The translations under genes and the position numbers were made by a program. From the NCBI RefSeq assembly GCF_005239225.2, contig NC_133301.1, positions 3,559,157-3,623,156 of the forward strand: 64,000 bases of DNA. Reading direction: 5' to 3'. The stretch is from Populus alba. Its lineage: Eukaryota; Streptophyta; Magnoliopsida; Malpighiales; Salicaceae. Shown here piece by piece: positions 47,925 to 60,500 of this stretch (positions are counted from its first letter, which is position 1; each line of letters starts with the position of its first letter). Below the pieces are notes generated by a model, which was not told where the DNA came from, made no database searches, and worked only from the letters and a program-made list of their open reading frames with translations.

Positions 47925-50900
47925 GGGAGTAGTACTGTTTAATTTCTTTTTTTATATAAATCTAGTATCAGATTCAACCCCTGCTATTCTAGAATAACAT
48001 TTTTGATGTGGGATGCCATGTATTATGGATAATTGTTAGTCGTATGTACACGAGGTGTTGAATGCTCAAGATATTATCATCTGATTCAGAAATAGTTAAG
48101 AAACTTGAATGTACTGGTCTTATAAAAAATTTTAAATGTAAAAGACTGGTTGTAGCTAATAAAGATATTAGCACTTGATATAACCATATTATTCAATAAT
48201 TTCACCTATATTTAACTAGTGTTTTGCCTTTTTTATATGTATAAAATACCTTGATTTTCTTTGTTTTATGTTTTGTAGGCACTTTTGGATGAAATATGTA
48301 AAAAGAATCAAAACAGAGATAATTGTCAAATTTGACCTTTAGTCCATGTTTTGTGCAGAGCATGAGCTTTAAAGGTTGAAATGAAGTGATTCCAATGGTA
48401 TTAAAAAGCTAAAATCCATACCTTTCTGAACATCTAAGTTAAGAAAATAAAATAAGGAAGAGCATAGAAATCGTAGCCTTCAAAGTCAAATCTCGCAATC
48501 AGCCAGTGTTGACCTTCAACCATTTCGACTTGAATATCTTGAGCTAAAAAAGTCCATTTGATGCAAAATCAATTTCTTTGGATTTCTGACTTAAAGACCT
48601 ATCAACGCACCAAATTTAATTCAAAACATATCTCATATGATGGAGATATGATTTTTTTAAGATGACAGATGAATTCTGCCAGCAAACAAGTTTTATGAAG
48701 AAATGAGTCCAAATTACGTCCCAAAGCATCCAAACTGACATCCATAACTTGAAGATTTCATGCAGGGTTAGTTTTCCTTTTTTAGAAAAATAGTTAGTGA
48801 AGTACTTAAATGTAAACTGTCTATTTAAGGGAGGACTATTTTGTAAAATAGAGACTTGGGTTTCCTATTATATAAAAAGAAAGAGAGAAGGAAGAGAGGG
48901 GGATGGTTAGAAGAGAGGAACATAAACCCTTTCTCCCATAAACTCGAATTCATGCATTCTTTTTTTTTTTTGGTTAGCTGTTCAATAGAAATGCAATGCT
49001 AAACTCTTTTTCTTGGTTGTAAGGACACAAAAACCTTCAGATTTCAAGAACTATGAGATCTATTTTACCTTTACTTTCCAGTTTATATGATGAATGAATA
49101 TGTTTGTTCTCCTATGCTTATTTCCTATGATTGTTTATTTTAATTACTAGAGCGGACTCTAAGTTATTATTGTGAACAATCTATTACTAAGTTTGTTATC
49201 AAAACTGGAGTTGTGGTATATAAACTTGTGAAGCAACTGAGATTAATAATTGTGGTAGGTCTAGATTAGTAATATTAGGGAGAACATTCGACTGATCAAA
49301 TCAAACATAGACTGCGAACAATTATGTTGTCTAGATTAATCAACTCATCTAGTTCTTAAGGCTGCTATTGAATTAAATTACTAGTGCGGAAATTGTGGTT
49401 GTTTGATGGTTAGGATTAGTTATACAATGAATCAGTTAACTAATCAACATAAAAAAATATAGATATTCAGAGTATAAATTAACGTCTCGTTTCTATGATC
49501 AATTCTAATTTCTATAGGTGGATGTTTATTTGCGATCAAGGTTTGTTTTCTTAAGAAATTTTAGTTTTATTTAATTTTTGCTTGATTGTTTGATTCTGTC
49601 ATAGTCTAGATAATCACAAACCAAACCTCCCAATTGCATAATGTATAGCATACAAATCTGACTTGAACCTTCCTCGTGGGATCCACCCCTTGCTTGGTCT
49701 ATACTATCTTGTATGTTGTGTTTTAAGATAGGGTAATTAATTTGTGTGAACATGACATTGCAACAGCACCCCTAGTACAGCTTACTTGAGGTAGCACCCT
49801 TAACACACCTTAGTCGAGGTAAACTTCATGTGAATAAATCTAATATTTTGAATTTATTATGGGCTCGTGTGCCCAAATAAATTCTTATGGAAAAGGTTCA
49901 TATAGGTTCCCTAACAGGGTTCACCTATCTTGAAAGGCAGAAGAATTTTTCACAACTCGTGTGTTGTGGTGAAAATACTTTCAATTAAAATGTAATGAAC
50001 CTAGGAATCTCATTTAAATGAGCCACCTCTTTAAAGTAGAGATGGGCAATCCAAGCAGCATCCATAATCTCTATATTTTTTTGTCCTTTTGGCTTTAAAT
50101 ATTCAAAAAAAAATGAAAGAAAATACAAACACACACACACACACACACATTTGTTTTATTATATTTTACTAACATAAGCTACAATTAAATTTTTTAGATA
50201 TCACCAAAATTCAAAACAGTTCAAACACACACACAATAGACATTTCAAATTTACAAAATAGGCCTCCTAAAATTCATAAATTAATATGGAGAAATTGCTA
50301 GAAATTCAGGAACAGTGCTGGGAAGCTTCCAAGTTGCAGGAACAGTGGCGGTGCATTGGTCTCACACTTCACTTGTCCTCTGTTTTTTCCTACGGTGGCG
50401 CGTGGAGCAGATGCGCCACCACTGTTCTTGCATTCCCAAAAGTATTCCTCTGCAATTCCTAAATATTTGGGGTCTATTTTGCAATTTCTAAATTGTATCA
50501 TGTAAAAATGATGTGTGAGTGGAGCATAGTAAAAATGGATGTGTGTGTGTAATTTGTTTTTTCTCCTTTCAAATTTTGAGAATATATATACATGGTTTGT
50601 TGTCTTTAATTGCAATTAACTGTGATACTTGTTCCTTTAAAAAAAAATTAAATGTTTTCCTTGTATGCTGCATACGGCCGCTACCCTTACATATTATTAG
50701 AAATAACCTGTTATTATTTACTGTTAATATTTGGATAAAGAAACACTAAGTGGTTAATATCCAAAATATGTTTTTAGGAATAATACGTCATTATCCCTTA
50801 ACAATATAAGGACAAAGAAACATATGAAAGGTAAATGTCCAAAATATTGTTGAGAGTAATACAACTTGTTCATTTTTATCATAAGGGTAGATTTATGCCC

Positions 50901-51430
50901 AAAATGTTATTTAGAACAATTTAATTGCACATCCTTGAAAGAATCCTTAATTTTAATTAAGGATATTTCAATTTTTGTTCCACGGTTCATGAGTCATGAA
51001 AGTATAAAAATATTAAGGAAAAAATTGGCTTTTAAAGCACCTTAAATTTCCTTAGGTTTCTAACTATGTTTTTATTTATTTATTTATTATTGTTTCTCTT
51101 CTTTGCGATTTTTGAGTCGCAAACACTTGAAATACTAAGAAAAATTGAACATTTAAGCATATTGAATCTCCTTGAATTTCTATGATAATTGTTTCCTAAT
51201 CCATGAGTTGCAAATTTAGTTTAAAGCAAATACAGATTTCAAGAGATCTGCATTGGTTCTCTTTGGTACTTTGTAGACATACCTAAGGTATGATACATAT
51301 TGGCCAATGATTCTTTCTTTTTAGACTTTGAACTCAAGTTTGTTCATCGTAGCAAATTTATCCTATGAAAATTGATGGGATTAGTGAACACCAACACCAT
51401 AGCAATTATAAGGCAAACAAAACACCAAGC
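47925..51430. other. S3 sequence homologous to 13373-16980
   Basis: Non-coding. It resumes the S1-like spacer after the copia insertion, including the TATATAAAAAG box (near 48875), CA repeats (about 50130-50150) and the degenerate CCAAAAT repeats (about 50755-50935). Substitutions against S1 and S2 are clearly more frequent than between S1 and S2, and about 75 bp near 49825 are missing. Confidence 0.7.
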
Positions 51431-53447
51431 AGCTTACGTTAGGTAGGGCATACTAGAGGTGCTAAAACATTCCCTTTATGCAACCAGTCCCTTGTCTTAA
51501 AATCATTAAAAGACTAGTTAGGTTTTCTAGTGACCATAATACTAGGTGGCAACTACTTTGTTCATAAAACAAAAAAAGCCTGAAATCAATCCCCACTCCT
51601 GGGGAGGGTTGCTGCGACGTCGAGCTCTCGCGAGGGTGCGACACCAATATTAAGCAAAATTGTTCACATGCTATGTAAATAGTGGAGTGTGGAAAAGGTG
51701 AAGCATAAAAAGAAAGGGAATAAAAAGAAGAAGAGGGACTGACCTCGCGGTGAGGTGTTGTTCATGGTGGCGGTGTTGTGGCAGCAGGCAGCAGTTCCTC
51801 CTCCTTTTTTCTTATGTTTCTGTGTTGCTTCTTCTTTTTGTTTCTATTCCCACGCTTCTTTGTTCCTTCTTCTGTTTTTCATGGTGGTGTTGCTGTTATT
51901 GATTGTGGCTCAAGGTAGTTCTTGTGGCGGTGAAAAGGAAGGTAAGTAGTGGTGCCCCTTTTTTTCCTTCTCGTTCCTTCCTTCTTTTTGTTTCCTCCCT
52001 TCTCCTTTCCTTTCCTTTTCTTTCTCTGTTTTATGTCCTTTTGTTTAGTTCTTCTTTTTGTCCTCTTTTTCTCCATTTCTCTCTTTTCCTTCATCCTCTA
52101 TTATTAAACAACCACCCCCCATCAACTCTTTTCTCGGTCTCCCCCTATTTTTCACCTCCTTTGTTTCCTTCTCTCTATATTGTCCCCTCTGTTTCAAATC
52201 GCTCCCTCAACCTTCTCTCTATGTCTTTCTCTCCGCTTTGTTCTCTCTCTCTCTTTGGTCCTCTAAAAAAATTCTTCAATGTTCTCTCAAAAGTCTCCTG
52301 CAAATTGTCCCCCTTTTTCATTCTCCTCACTCTGGTATTTATAAGGGGAAAAAGGGAGAAAGCCACCTTACCCTGTCCAATCGCGTTGAATGGTTAGGGT
52401 GGCTAGACGACCACTATGCAGCATCTGTAGGGCTTGTCTCCTATGCTTTTCCATCTTAGGAGGCCAATAGGCGTGGTGGGTCTTGTCAGTTTTGGGTTTT
52501 TTAGGAGAGAGAGGGAAATAAGTGTTGCAGGGGACAAAATCTCCTTCTTACCCTGCCTTTACGTGTCTAGTGGAAGAAGGAGATGTACTGTGTCGTTCAA
52601 AACAACACTGTTTCCCCTATTTTTTTAATAGTGGATGAAACAATGTCATTTTGAACAAAATGCGCCGGATCATTTAAATGCAAATGGCATCAAAGATGTC
52701 AATTTCCAAATTGGTCCTTAATTTTTTATTTATTCAATCAAGTCAATTACAATTTTGATTTTAAAAATCAATTCAATTGCATCCCTGCCAAATAGAATGT
52801 CAGCCTTAAAGTTGGCCACCTTTTTCATTTTGGTCTTTGGTCTCGGATTTATGCAATTTGACCCTCAATTGATCAATAACCTATCATTTTTTTCAATTTA
52901 GTCCCTGATAGTCAATTCTTGTTCCTCTATTTACATGACTTTTCCAGTTTGGTCCTTCATTTCAGATTTGTTCAATCAAGTCCCTAATTGGCCATCAAAC
53001 TTCAATAGTTTTTGGAACTAAGTCCCTGATTTAACCAAATCAATTCTAAAAAATTATAATTTGACTGCTGAACTTTAATTTCTTCTAATTAAAGCCTAAA
53101 TTGACTTAAAAATTAATATTTCTTGCAATCAAACCCTTCATAAATTCAATTGAACCTTCAATAAAATTTAATTGAGTCCATAAACATCTGATTTTGGAAT
53201 TGTTTTCTTAAATTGAATTTTCTTAGTCAATAGGGCTCTTATTAGTAAAAAACATACTGTCAAATTTTAATATTTGTATTTTAAAACCTCTTCAACCAAT
53301 TTCTAGCCATTTTATGGGTGCTCTGACATCCTCTTCTTTCTCCTATTATTTTTTGAGATTTTTTGGTTTTATTCAACGTATTGTTTTTGTTTAATTTTTG
53401 AAGAGAAACAAATGAATTTGAGGAATAACTCAAAATGGGTTATGACA
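51430..53447 (-). repeat. Long LTR in S3 (3' LTR)
   Basis: Diverged copy of 16980-19054. It starts on the minus strand at 53447 with TGTCATAACCC, next to the GGGGGACAAT polypurine tract, with TATAAATA at 52343-52336. The left edge is approximate. Confidence 0.6.
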
Positions 53448-53639
53448 ATTGTCCCCCTCTTTACAATGATTGTGATAGAAAGTCACGTAGAAAACTTTAG
53501 ATAATAGCTTTGTAAAGAAGAGAAAGAAAATGATAATAAATTCACCATATCAAGAAATGATGAATTGTTTTGAAAGTATTTAAAGTGAGGGCTAGAAAGC
53601 GTTCTCAAAGGTGAAATTCAAATATTTTGAAATGGTTGA

Positions 53640-54760
53640 ATTATCATGGGTGACCTGCCTAAGAAAAAAAATAAAATGATTTTTCGAGATGGTCTCATTA
53701 TAATGGGTACCCAATTTGAAAAATACAAAGATTTGTCCAAAAAATAGTCTCATTGTAATGGGTGACAAACCCACACACACTAACACTGGTTTATTTTCAA
53801 GGGTGACCTGCGTTTTCGGTTAGGTTAACCTGAGATCCCATTTGGCAATCTCCTTTAACTAGAACCAAAGTTGGTATGTAGCTCGATCAACCTGAAATCT
53901 CATCTAGTGATTCCCTTTAACTAAAGCTAAAATTTGTGTATGGTTAGGTTAACCTAAGATCCCATATGACGATCTTCTTTAACCAGAACCAAAAACATAT
54001 ATGTGTGGTCTCATTGTAATAAGTGATCTACCCAAGTGGAAGATGAAAGTGAAGAGTGGTCTCATTATTGTGGGTGACATATCCAGATGAAAAATAAAAA
54101 GTGAAAAGTGGAAGATGGTCTCATTGTAATGAGTGACCTATATAGATGGAAAAAATATGAAAAACAGCCTCATTATAATAGGCGACCTACCCAAGTGAAA
54201 GATAGTCTCATTGTAATAGGTGGCCTACCCAGATAAAAAGAAATATGAAAAAATGTTCTAAATATAATAAGTGACCTACCCAAGTGGAAGAGGATCTCAT
54301 TGTAAGGGGTGACGTACCTAAATGGAAAAGGGTCTAATTGTAATAGGTGACCTACCCAAGTGGAAAATATGAAAAAAGTCTCATTATAATGGGTGACCTA
54401 CCCAAATGAAAAAATGATTTGAAGAGTCTTGAAGGGAGAACATGATAGGGCTCAAAAGGAGAGAAGGGCTCAAAGGCCCCCTAGAAGGAAGGTAAGGTTG
54501 AGAAACACACTACCTGAAATATAAGGGCTCCAAGATGAACTTGAAAGTAGGTAGAGTTAGAAAAGGCACTACCTAGAGATGAGAGTTTAAAGGTGCACTT
54601 AAAGGAAGTGAGGGCTCCAAGGCGCACCCGAAAAGAGATAGGGTTAGAGAAAGCACTATCCAGAAGATAAGGGCTCAAAGGCGCACTTAAAAGAAAGTGA
54701 GGGCTCGAAGGAGGATACGAAAAGAGGTAAGGTTAGAAAACATACTACCCAAGAGGTGAT
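53640..54760. repeat. Expanded tandem arrays in S3
   Basis: These are the GGGTGACCTACCCA and AGGGCTCAAAGG arrays seen in S1 and S2, but longer. 53770-54010 holds an additional block absent from S1 and S2: about three copies of a ~75-bp unit with GGTTAACCTGAGATCCCAT and CCTTTAACTAGAACCAAA motifs. Confidence 0.8.
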
Positions 54761-55465
54761 GATGGTATACCAGTCTGTTAATGTTGAAAGGAATGTATTC
54801 TGATCAATATGCATGTATACTTACTTGAGAAATATAGGTCCCCTTTTCTTCATGGAGTCTTTATTTTCTCAATCTTTATTTTCTCAAAAGTTTGAGTCTT
54901 GGTAGTAAACTTCGATGGCCTTTTCACTATTACTTACTCAAGTCACATCTTGTGATCTTGACCTTTGGGAATGGCTTGATATTAGCATAACTCTTAGCCC
55001 TCCAACCTTTATCTCAAAGGTCACACCAGTTATGCCCTACATTTGATTTTCTTAGAGAGGGAATCATGAAGCCAGCCCTACCATGTGTTTTTTGAATTGC
55101 CCCCTAGCTTGAACATGCCCTTAAGTGTTCAATTTGAATTTTCTTTAGGGATGAGGCTATGTGAAAGAAGGTTTGGTTAGTGATAAAAAGTTGGTTTCAT
55201 GTAGAACTTTTGGAATTTCAAAGCTACTCTAGACACACAAATCATTTTGACATCTATTTAAAGCAAACTTATTATGAAGAGATTCAAGTAATTCCTATGG
55301 ACAAGTTTTCATAAGTGATGAAAGAATTTTTGTTTTGCATTTGGTGAAAATGTGCAGTGATGTTTTGTTGGTAAACAAATGATTCAAGATTCAAACTGAG
55401 CGTTTCAAAGAACCAATCTTCAAAGCATTCACTTTATTTGCATGACTAATGAAGCTTGTTTCTCA
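54761..55465 (-). other. Internal region of the gutted LTR element kept only in S3
   Basis: 54897-55465 is missing from S1 and S2. It is non-coding as far as I can see, with no Gag or Pol motif on either strand. It lies between the tandem arrays and the 5' LTR piece. Confidence 0.5.
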
Positions 55466-56942
55466 TGGTTCCACCTATTTTCTCTTATGTTTATGCATTG
55501 CTTCTTCTTTATGTTTCTATACCCCCCGCTTCTCTGTTTCTTCTCTTGTTTCTGACAGTAGTTGTGTTGTTGTCGATGGTGGCTTAGAGCAATTCTTGTG
55601 GCGGCAACAAGGAAGGTAAGCAATGGTACCCTTTTTTTTCCCTTCTTGTTCCTTCCTTCTTTCTATTTCCTCCCTTCTCCTTTCTTTTCCTTTTCTTTCT
55701 CTATTTTATGTCATTTTCTTTCACTCCTCTATCTCTTATCTTTCTCTCCTTTATGTCTCTGTTTCTCTCTCTACCTTCGTCCTCTATTCTTAAACAACCA
55801 TCCCCCTGTCAGCTCTCTCTTTGGTCTCCCCTAATTTTTTACCTCCTTTGTTTCCTTCTCTCTATATCATCCCCTCTGTATCAAATAGTTCCCTCAACCC
55901 TCTCTCTAAGTCTTTCTCTCCCTTTCATTCTCTCTCTTTCTCTGGTCCTAAAAAAAAAAAAAAACTCTTCAATGTCCTCTAAAAAACTCTCCTACAAATC
56001 ATCCCCACTTTTGTTCTCCCTACTTTGGTATTTATAAGGGGAAAAGGGGAGAGAGCCACCCTACACTGTCCAATCACTTCGAATGGGTAGGGTGGCAGGG
56101 TGGCCATTAGGCAGCCACACGTAAGGCTTGCCTCCTTTATTTTTTCATCTTGGGAGGCCAATAGGCGTTGGTCTTGTTGGTTTTGGGTTTTTGGGAGAGA
56201 GAGCGAAATAGGCATTGCATGAGAGAAAATCTCCTTCTTCCCTTGCCTGTACATGTCTAGGTGAGGAAGGAGATGTACAGTGCTATTCAAAACGACATTC
56301 TTTTCCCCTCTCTTTTTTAATGGTGGATGAAACTGTGCCGTTATGACCAAAACACGTCGTTTCATTCAAATGAAATTGGTGCCAAAGAAATCAATTTCCA
56401 AATCGCTCTTTAATTTTTATTTATTATATCAAGTTCTTAATTGTAATTTTGATTTTAAGAATCAATTCAATTGCATCCCTACCAAATATCATGTCAGCCC
56501 TAAAGTTGACAACCTTTTTAATCTCGAACTTTGGTCTTGGATTTATGCATTTTGACCCTCAATTGATCTATAAACTTCTATTTTCTATAATTTAATCCCT
56601 GATTCAGTCAATTTCATTCCCTTTATTCACGTGTCTTTTAATGTTTGGTCCTTGGTGTCGGATTTCTTCAATCAAGTCCCTAATTGGCCATCAAACTTCA
56701 ATATTTATGCAATTAAGTCCCTGATTTGACAAAATCAACTCTTTAAAATATTAATTTGACACCTGAACTTTAATTTCTTCCAATTAAAGCCCAAACTGAC
56801 TTAAAAATCAATTTTTTTTGTAATCAAGCTCTCAATAAATTCAATTAAACCTACAATAAAATTTAATTGAGTCCATAAACATCTAATTTTGGAGTTTTCT
56901 TCCTCAAATTAAACATTCTTTGTCAACAGGGCTCTCCTTAAA
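55466..56942 (-). repeat. 5' LTR piece of the gutted element in S3
   Basis: Homologous to the LTR at 51430-53447, with TATAAATA at 56036-56029. It is truncated at both sides: the inner edge near 55466, and the outer edge at about 56942, where S1 continues to TGTTATAACCC but S3 switches to unrelated sequence. Confidence 0.65.
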
Positions 56943-57524
56943 ATTTGGGTATAAAGACAGCAAAAAAAACCAGCCTCCCTAACTCGGTTTCTGCTGCCAG
57001 TAGAACCTCCCTCTCCCTCTCTCTCTCTCTCCACCACGACGGTCAGCCACCAACATCATCACCACCAGCTTGAACACCTCCATTTCCATCATAAGCAACT
57101 GCTCGAGCACCTCATATAGTGAGCGCGCCGTCGAGCCTCTCTCCTCTGTAAGTTTTCTTCTTCCTTCACCAGCAACAGACATTAACCACCATTCCGTCCA
57201 TCGAAGCCTACTGAGTCGTCGACAAAACCTCCTCATCATAGCCAAGCTTCCATCGCAGGTCAGCCTCCTTCCCCTTTCCTTTCTTCTTCTTCTTCTTCTT
57301 CTTCTTCTTCTTCGGTGGTCTCCACTGTTCACGTGCAACGTAACAAAAAAAATTTTTAAAAAAAATTTAATTCCAAAAAGTCTTTTCTACATTTTTTTTT
57401 ATTTTCTCATGTATTTTTCTATCTATTTTGTGTAATATTGGTTTGTATTTTTATACTATAAAGATACAAATCCGGTATTAAAATACCTGGTTTTCATCAA
57501 AACATTGCAAAAAATTATATAAAA
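56943..57524. other. Unassigned stretch at the S3 breakpoint
   Basis: It begins abruptly at the LTR break. It contains CT-rich sequence, a (CTT)n run at about 57283-57316, and a CTCTGTAAGTTTT ... CAGGTCAGC arrangement resembling a leader. An open frame at 57070-57435 is of simple composition and unlikely to be a gene. From about 57430 it becomes similar, in reverse, to 22430-22560. It was probably the left neighbour of the sequence now at position 1. Confidence 0.4.
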
Positions 57525-60500
57525 AAAAATTTGTTTTCATGCATACGGTCAAGTCTCTCAAAGATAAGAAAAAAAATCATCACATTGTATTTTCATAAAT
57601 AAAAAAATCATATTGTTTTTTACACATAAAACAAAAACATTCAAAAAAGGTTATAGCATGCACTTTGGCTTTAATAACAAGTTTGTTAGAGCCATAAGAA
57701 CTTGACCAATATTTCAAAAATTCTAAAAATATATTTTCTATCTTATTTTAAGTATCTGAGATTACGAATTTATACGTAAAATTTATTCCTGATATTAAAA
57801 ATATAGTTTTTTTATATAGAGGTTAGAAAGGTTAGAATTTTACCCAATAGGATAAGGATCTCCTTATCGAGGAGGACTTTTCTTGAATCATAGAAGGACC
57901 AATAATTAAATAACACCTTAGCTTTTTATCAGATAATCAATCAATGCAACTAACCTTAGGTAAGGCGCATTTGGGGTGCGAATACCTTCCCTTTACGCAA
58001 CCAGTCCCTGTACCCGATCTTTGAGACCAGTTAGGGTTCCTAGTAACCAAGATTTTCTTATCTCTCCCCATATTTGCCAAATAGATACATTTAGATTGAA
58101 GTGGAATATTCGCCACGGCAATGCATACTACTAAAACTTTGCTAAATTGTGTGTGGTTCAAAATCATGTATGAGTTCAAAATTTGCTTTATCATGCCAAC
58201 AAGTCATTTTTGCAATCAAAATACTTGTAATCTTTAAGGATTGATTGGCCTTGATTTTGCATGTTGTAGTTTCATCAAAATATGTTGTCCAAATAAAATG
58301 TTAAACATCTCCCACCTTCAAAACAATAAAGAGACAAACAAGATACATGTTTTGTTAAATGGTAGGATGTGATCCCAAAGCAAAATCCAAAATGAAAAAA
58401 CTCCATTACAAAATCATTGACAATTCAACGCCATTCATGGATAAAGTTAAATATATTTATAAATAACCAATAAATTAATTAAAGATTAGCCTGAGTTGAC
58501 TTTAGTATTTTTTTAAGCATTTCTTTTCAAATATTTGTTTACTGGTATTTTTTTGCTTTTCTATTTATGGGGTTATCCCCATTTCATGTCTAGGTCATAT
58601 GTTTGATTTGGTCACCTGAGTTGGCTTCCAGGTTCGCTCGAGGTTTTTTTTTGTTATCTTTTTTTATATATCTTTTAATCATATCGACAACTGTCCATTT
58701 CTTACATTTTAAATTTGTTTTAAGTTATTTGAAATTATTCAACCTAGTCGGCTTGATGACCCGAGTCTCAAAGTTTCTTTGAGTTCTTTAAAAATGCTAC
58801 CATCGTGATTTATTTTTACATTTGAGATAATTTTTGCCTATCCACAACGTAGCAATTAACCTAGATTTTAAAGACTCGCTTGTTTTTTTCATCCTTTTTT
58901 TGGGATTTTTCTTTGTTGTTTTTATATAATTTTAAAAATAACTCAAGCTATCTCGAATTTTTAAATTCATCATTTTTGTTAAATTGATTACTTCTTTTAA
59001 AGGGAGTTTGATTTTAAATTAAATTAAATTAGTTGCTTTGTTTTTGCGGTATTCACCGCCCAAATAAGTTTCAACAGATTTTATTGTTAATAAAAATTGA
59101 AGTTCAACGAGGGTCTAAAATTGATGAAAAACAGAGTAAACATTAGACTTGGCAATGAGAGGATAATACCATACATATTTTTTATAAGCATAAACAAAAA
59201 TAATGATAGCCATTCGAAGATAAGAGGGTAGTAGAACCCCATACATCACTAAAAATTAATTCAAGCGGAGTAGAAGTTTTATGACCCATAGGTCCTAAAG
59301 ACAAACCCGATGATTTCGCTAAAGGGCAACATTGACATTAAAAATTAAGACGTTTGTTGTTACAAATGATCTAATTTTTTGAGACTAACAATTGAAAAAT
59401 ACGAGTAGGATGACCTAGTCGACAATTCCATAAATTGCCAGAAGCAAAAAATGTAGGGAGACCAATAGGGTTGAGGAAGTGACGTGACGAAAGACTTGGT
59501 CAGGGCATAGAGACCATCTTTACTCTAACCTGAGAGAAGCACTTCATTGGTGTTGAGATACTTGACATAAAACACAAGAGGGTGAAATTCAAAATAAACA
59601 TTATTATCAAGATAAAATTTCTAAATAGAAAGCAAAGGTTTCGTGATTACTGGAACATGAAGAACATTAGGCAAGGTGAAAAAATGATGTGGTGTATATA
59701 TTTTTGTGTGATCGATGTGAGATATGGAAAGGCCCTTACGATCACCAATATGCAAATTATCATTACCAAAATACGGTTTTGAAGCAACCAAGGGTGCAAA
59801 ATCCGATATGACGTGTTGATTGGCACCATTGTCTGGAAACCAATTGGAAAACCTGTTGAGGAGAGATTACGCAGCACCACATTTGCAGTAGGCGGCTAGC
59901 CATAACCCCGCTGCTGGAGTTGAGGACAGTGGGAAGCGGTATGGCCAAAAGTTTGGCACAATTGGCATCGTGGATTTTGTCCCCTATTGCGCTGCCAATT
60001 TACTAGCCAATTGCATTGTTTGTTGTCACTGAAGCGGGTGTTGTGGAAGCTGTGGTGATCGAGTTTGGAGATAGCAGATTGATTACCCTTGTTGCTGGGA
60101 TGTCAACCTTCATCGAAACAACCCTAGTTGTGACCAAAATTGCCAAAGGTTTGGCATTGAGCAACAAAGGTAGATGGTGGGGTGTTGGGTGTGGGCAATA
60201 GAGGAGCATGTACGATAGCAAATCCCATGGACAGATGGGAAGATTTTTGAATAGATTCATGTGTGAGGAGATGATTGTGAAGATCTGCACACAGTAGAGG
60301 TTTGGCCTTGGTCACAAGGCTTGTTACTAAGTCCTTAAACTCTCCTTGAAGACCCCGAAACACATATAATTTGAAATCCTCAAGTGAAACAGGCCGGCTA
60401 GCAGCAGCTAACTCATCAAACATGGCCTTAGCTTTTTGCATAAATTGAGTTACTAATTCATCGCCTTGTCGAAGATCTTGAAGAGAGCTTGACGTGGAAG

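Noticed and set aside
57070..57435. A 121-codon plus-strand open frame
   Set aside because: Simple Ser/Leu composition, a CTT microsatellite inside, and no recognisable domain.
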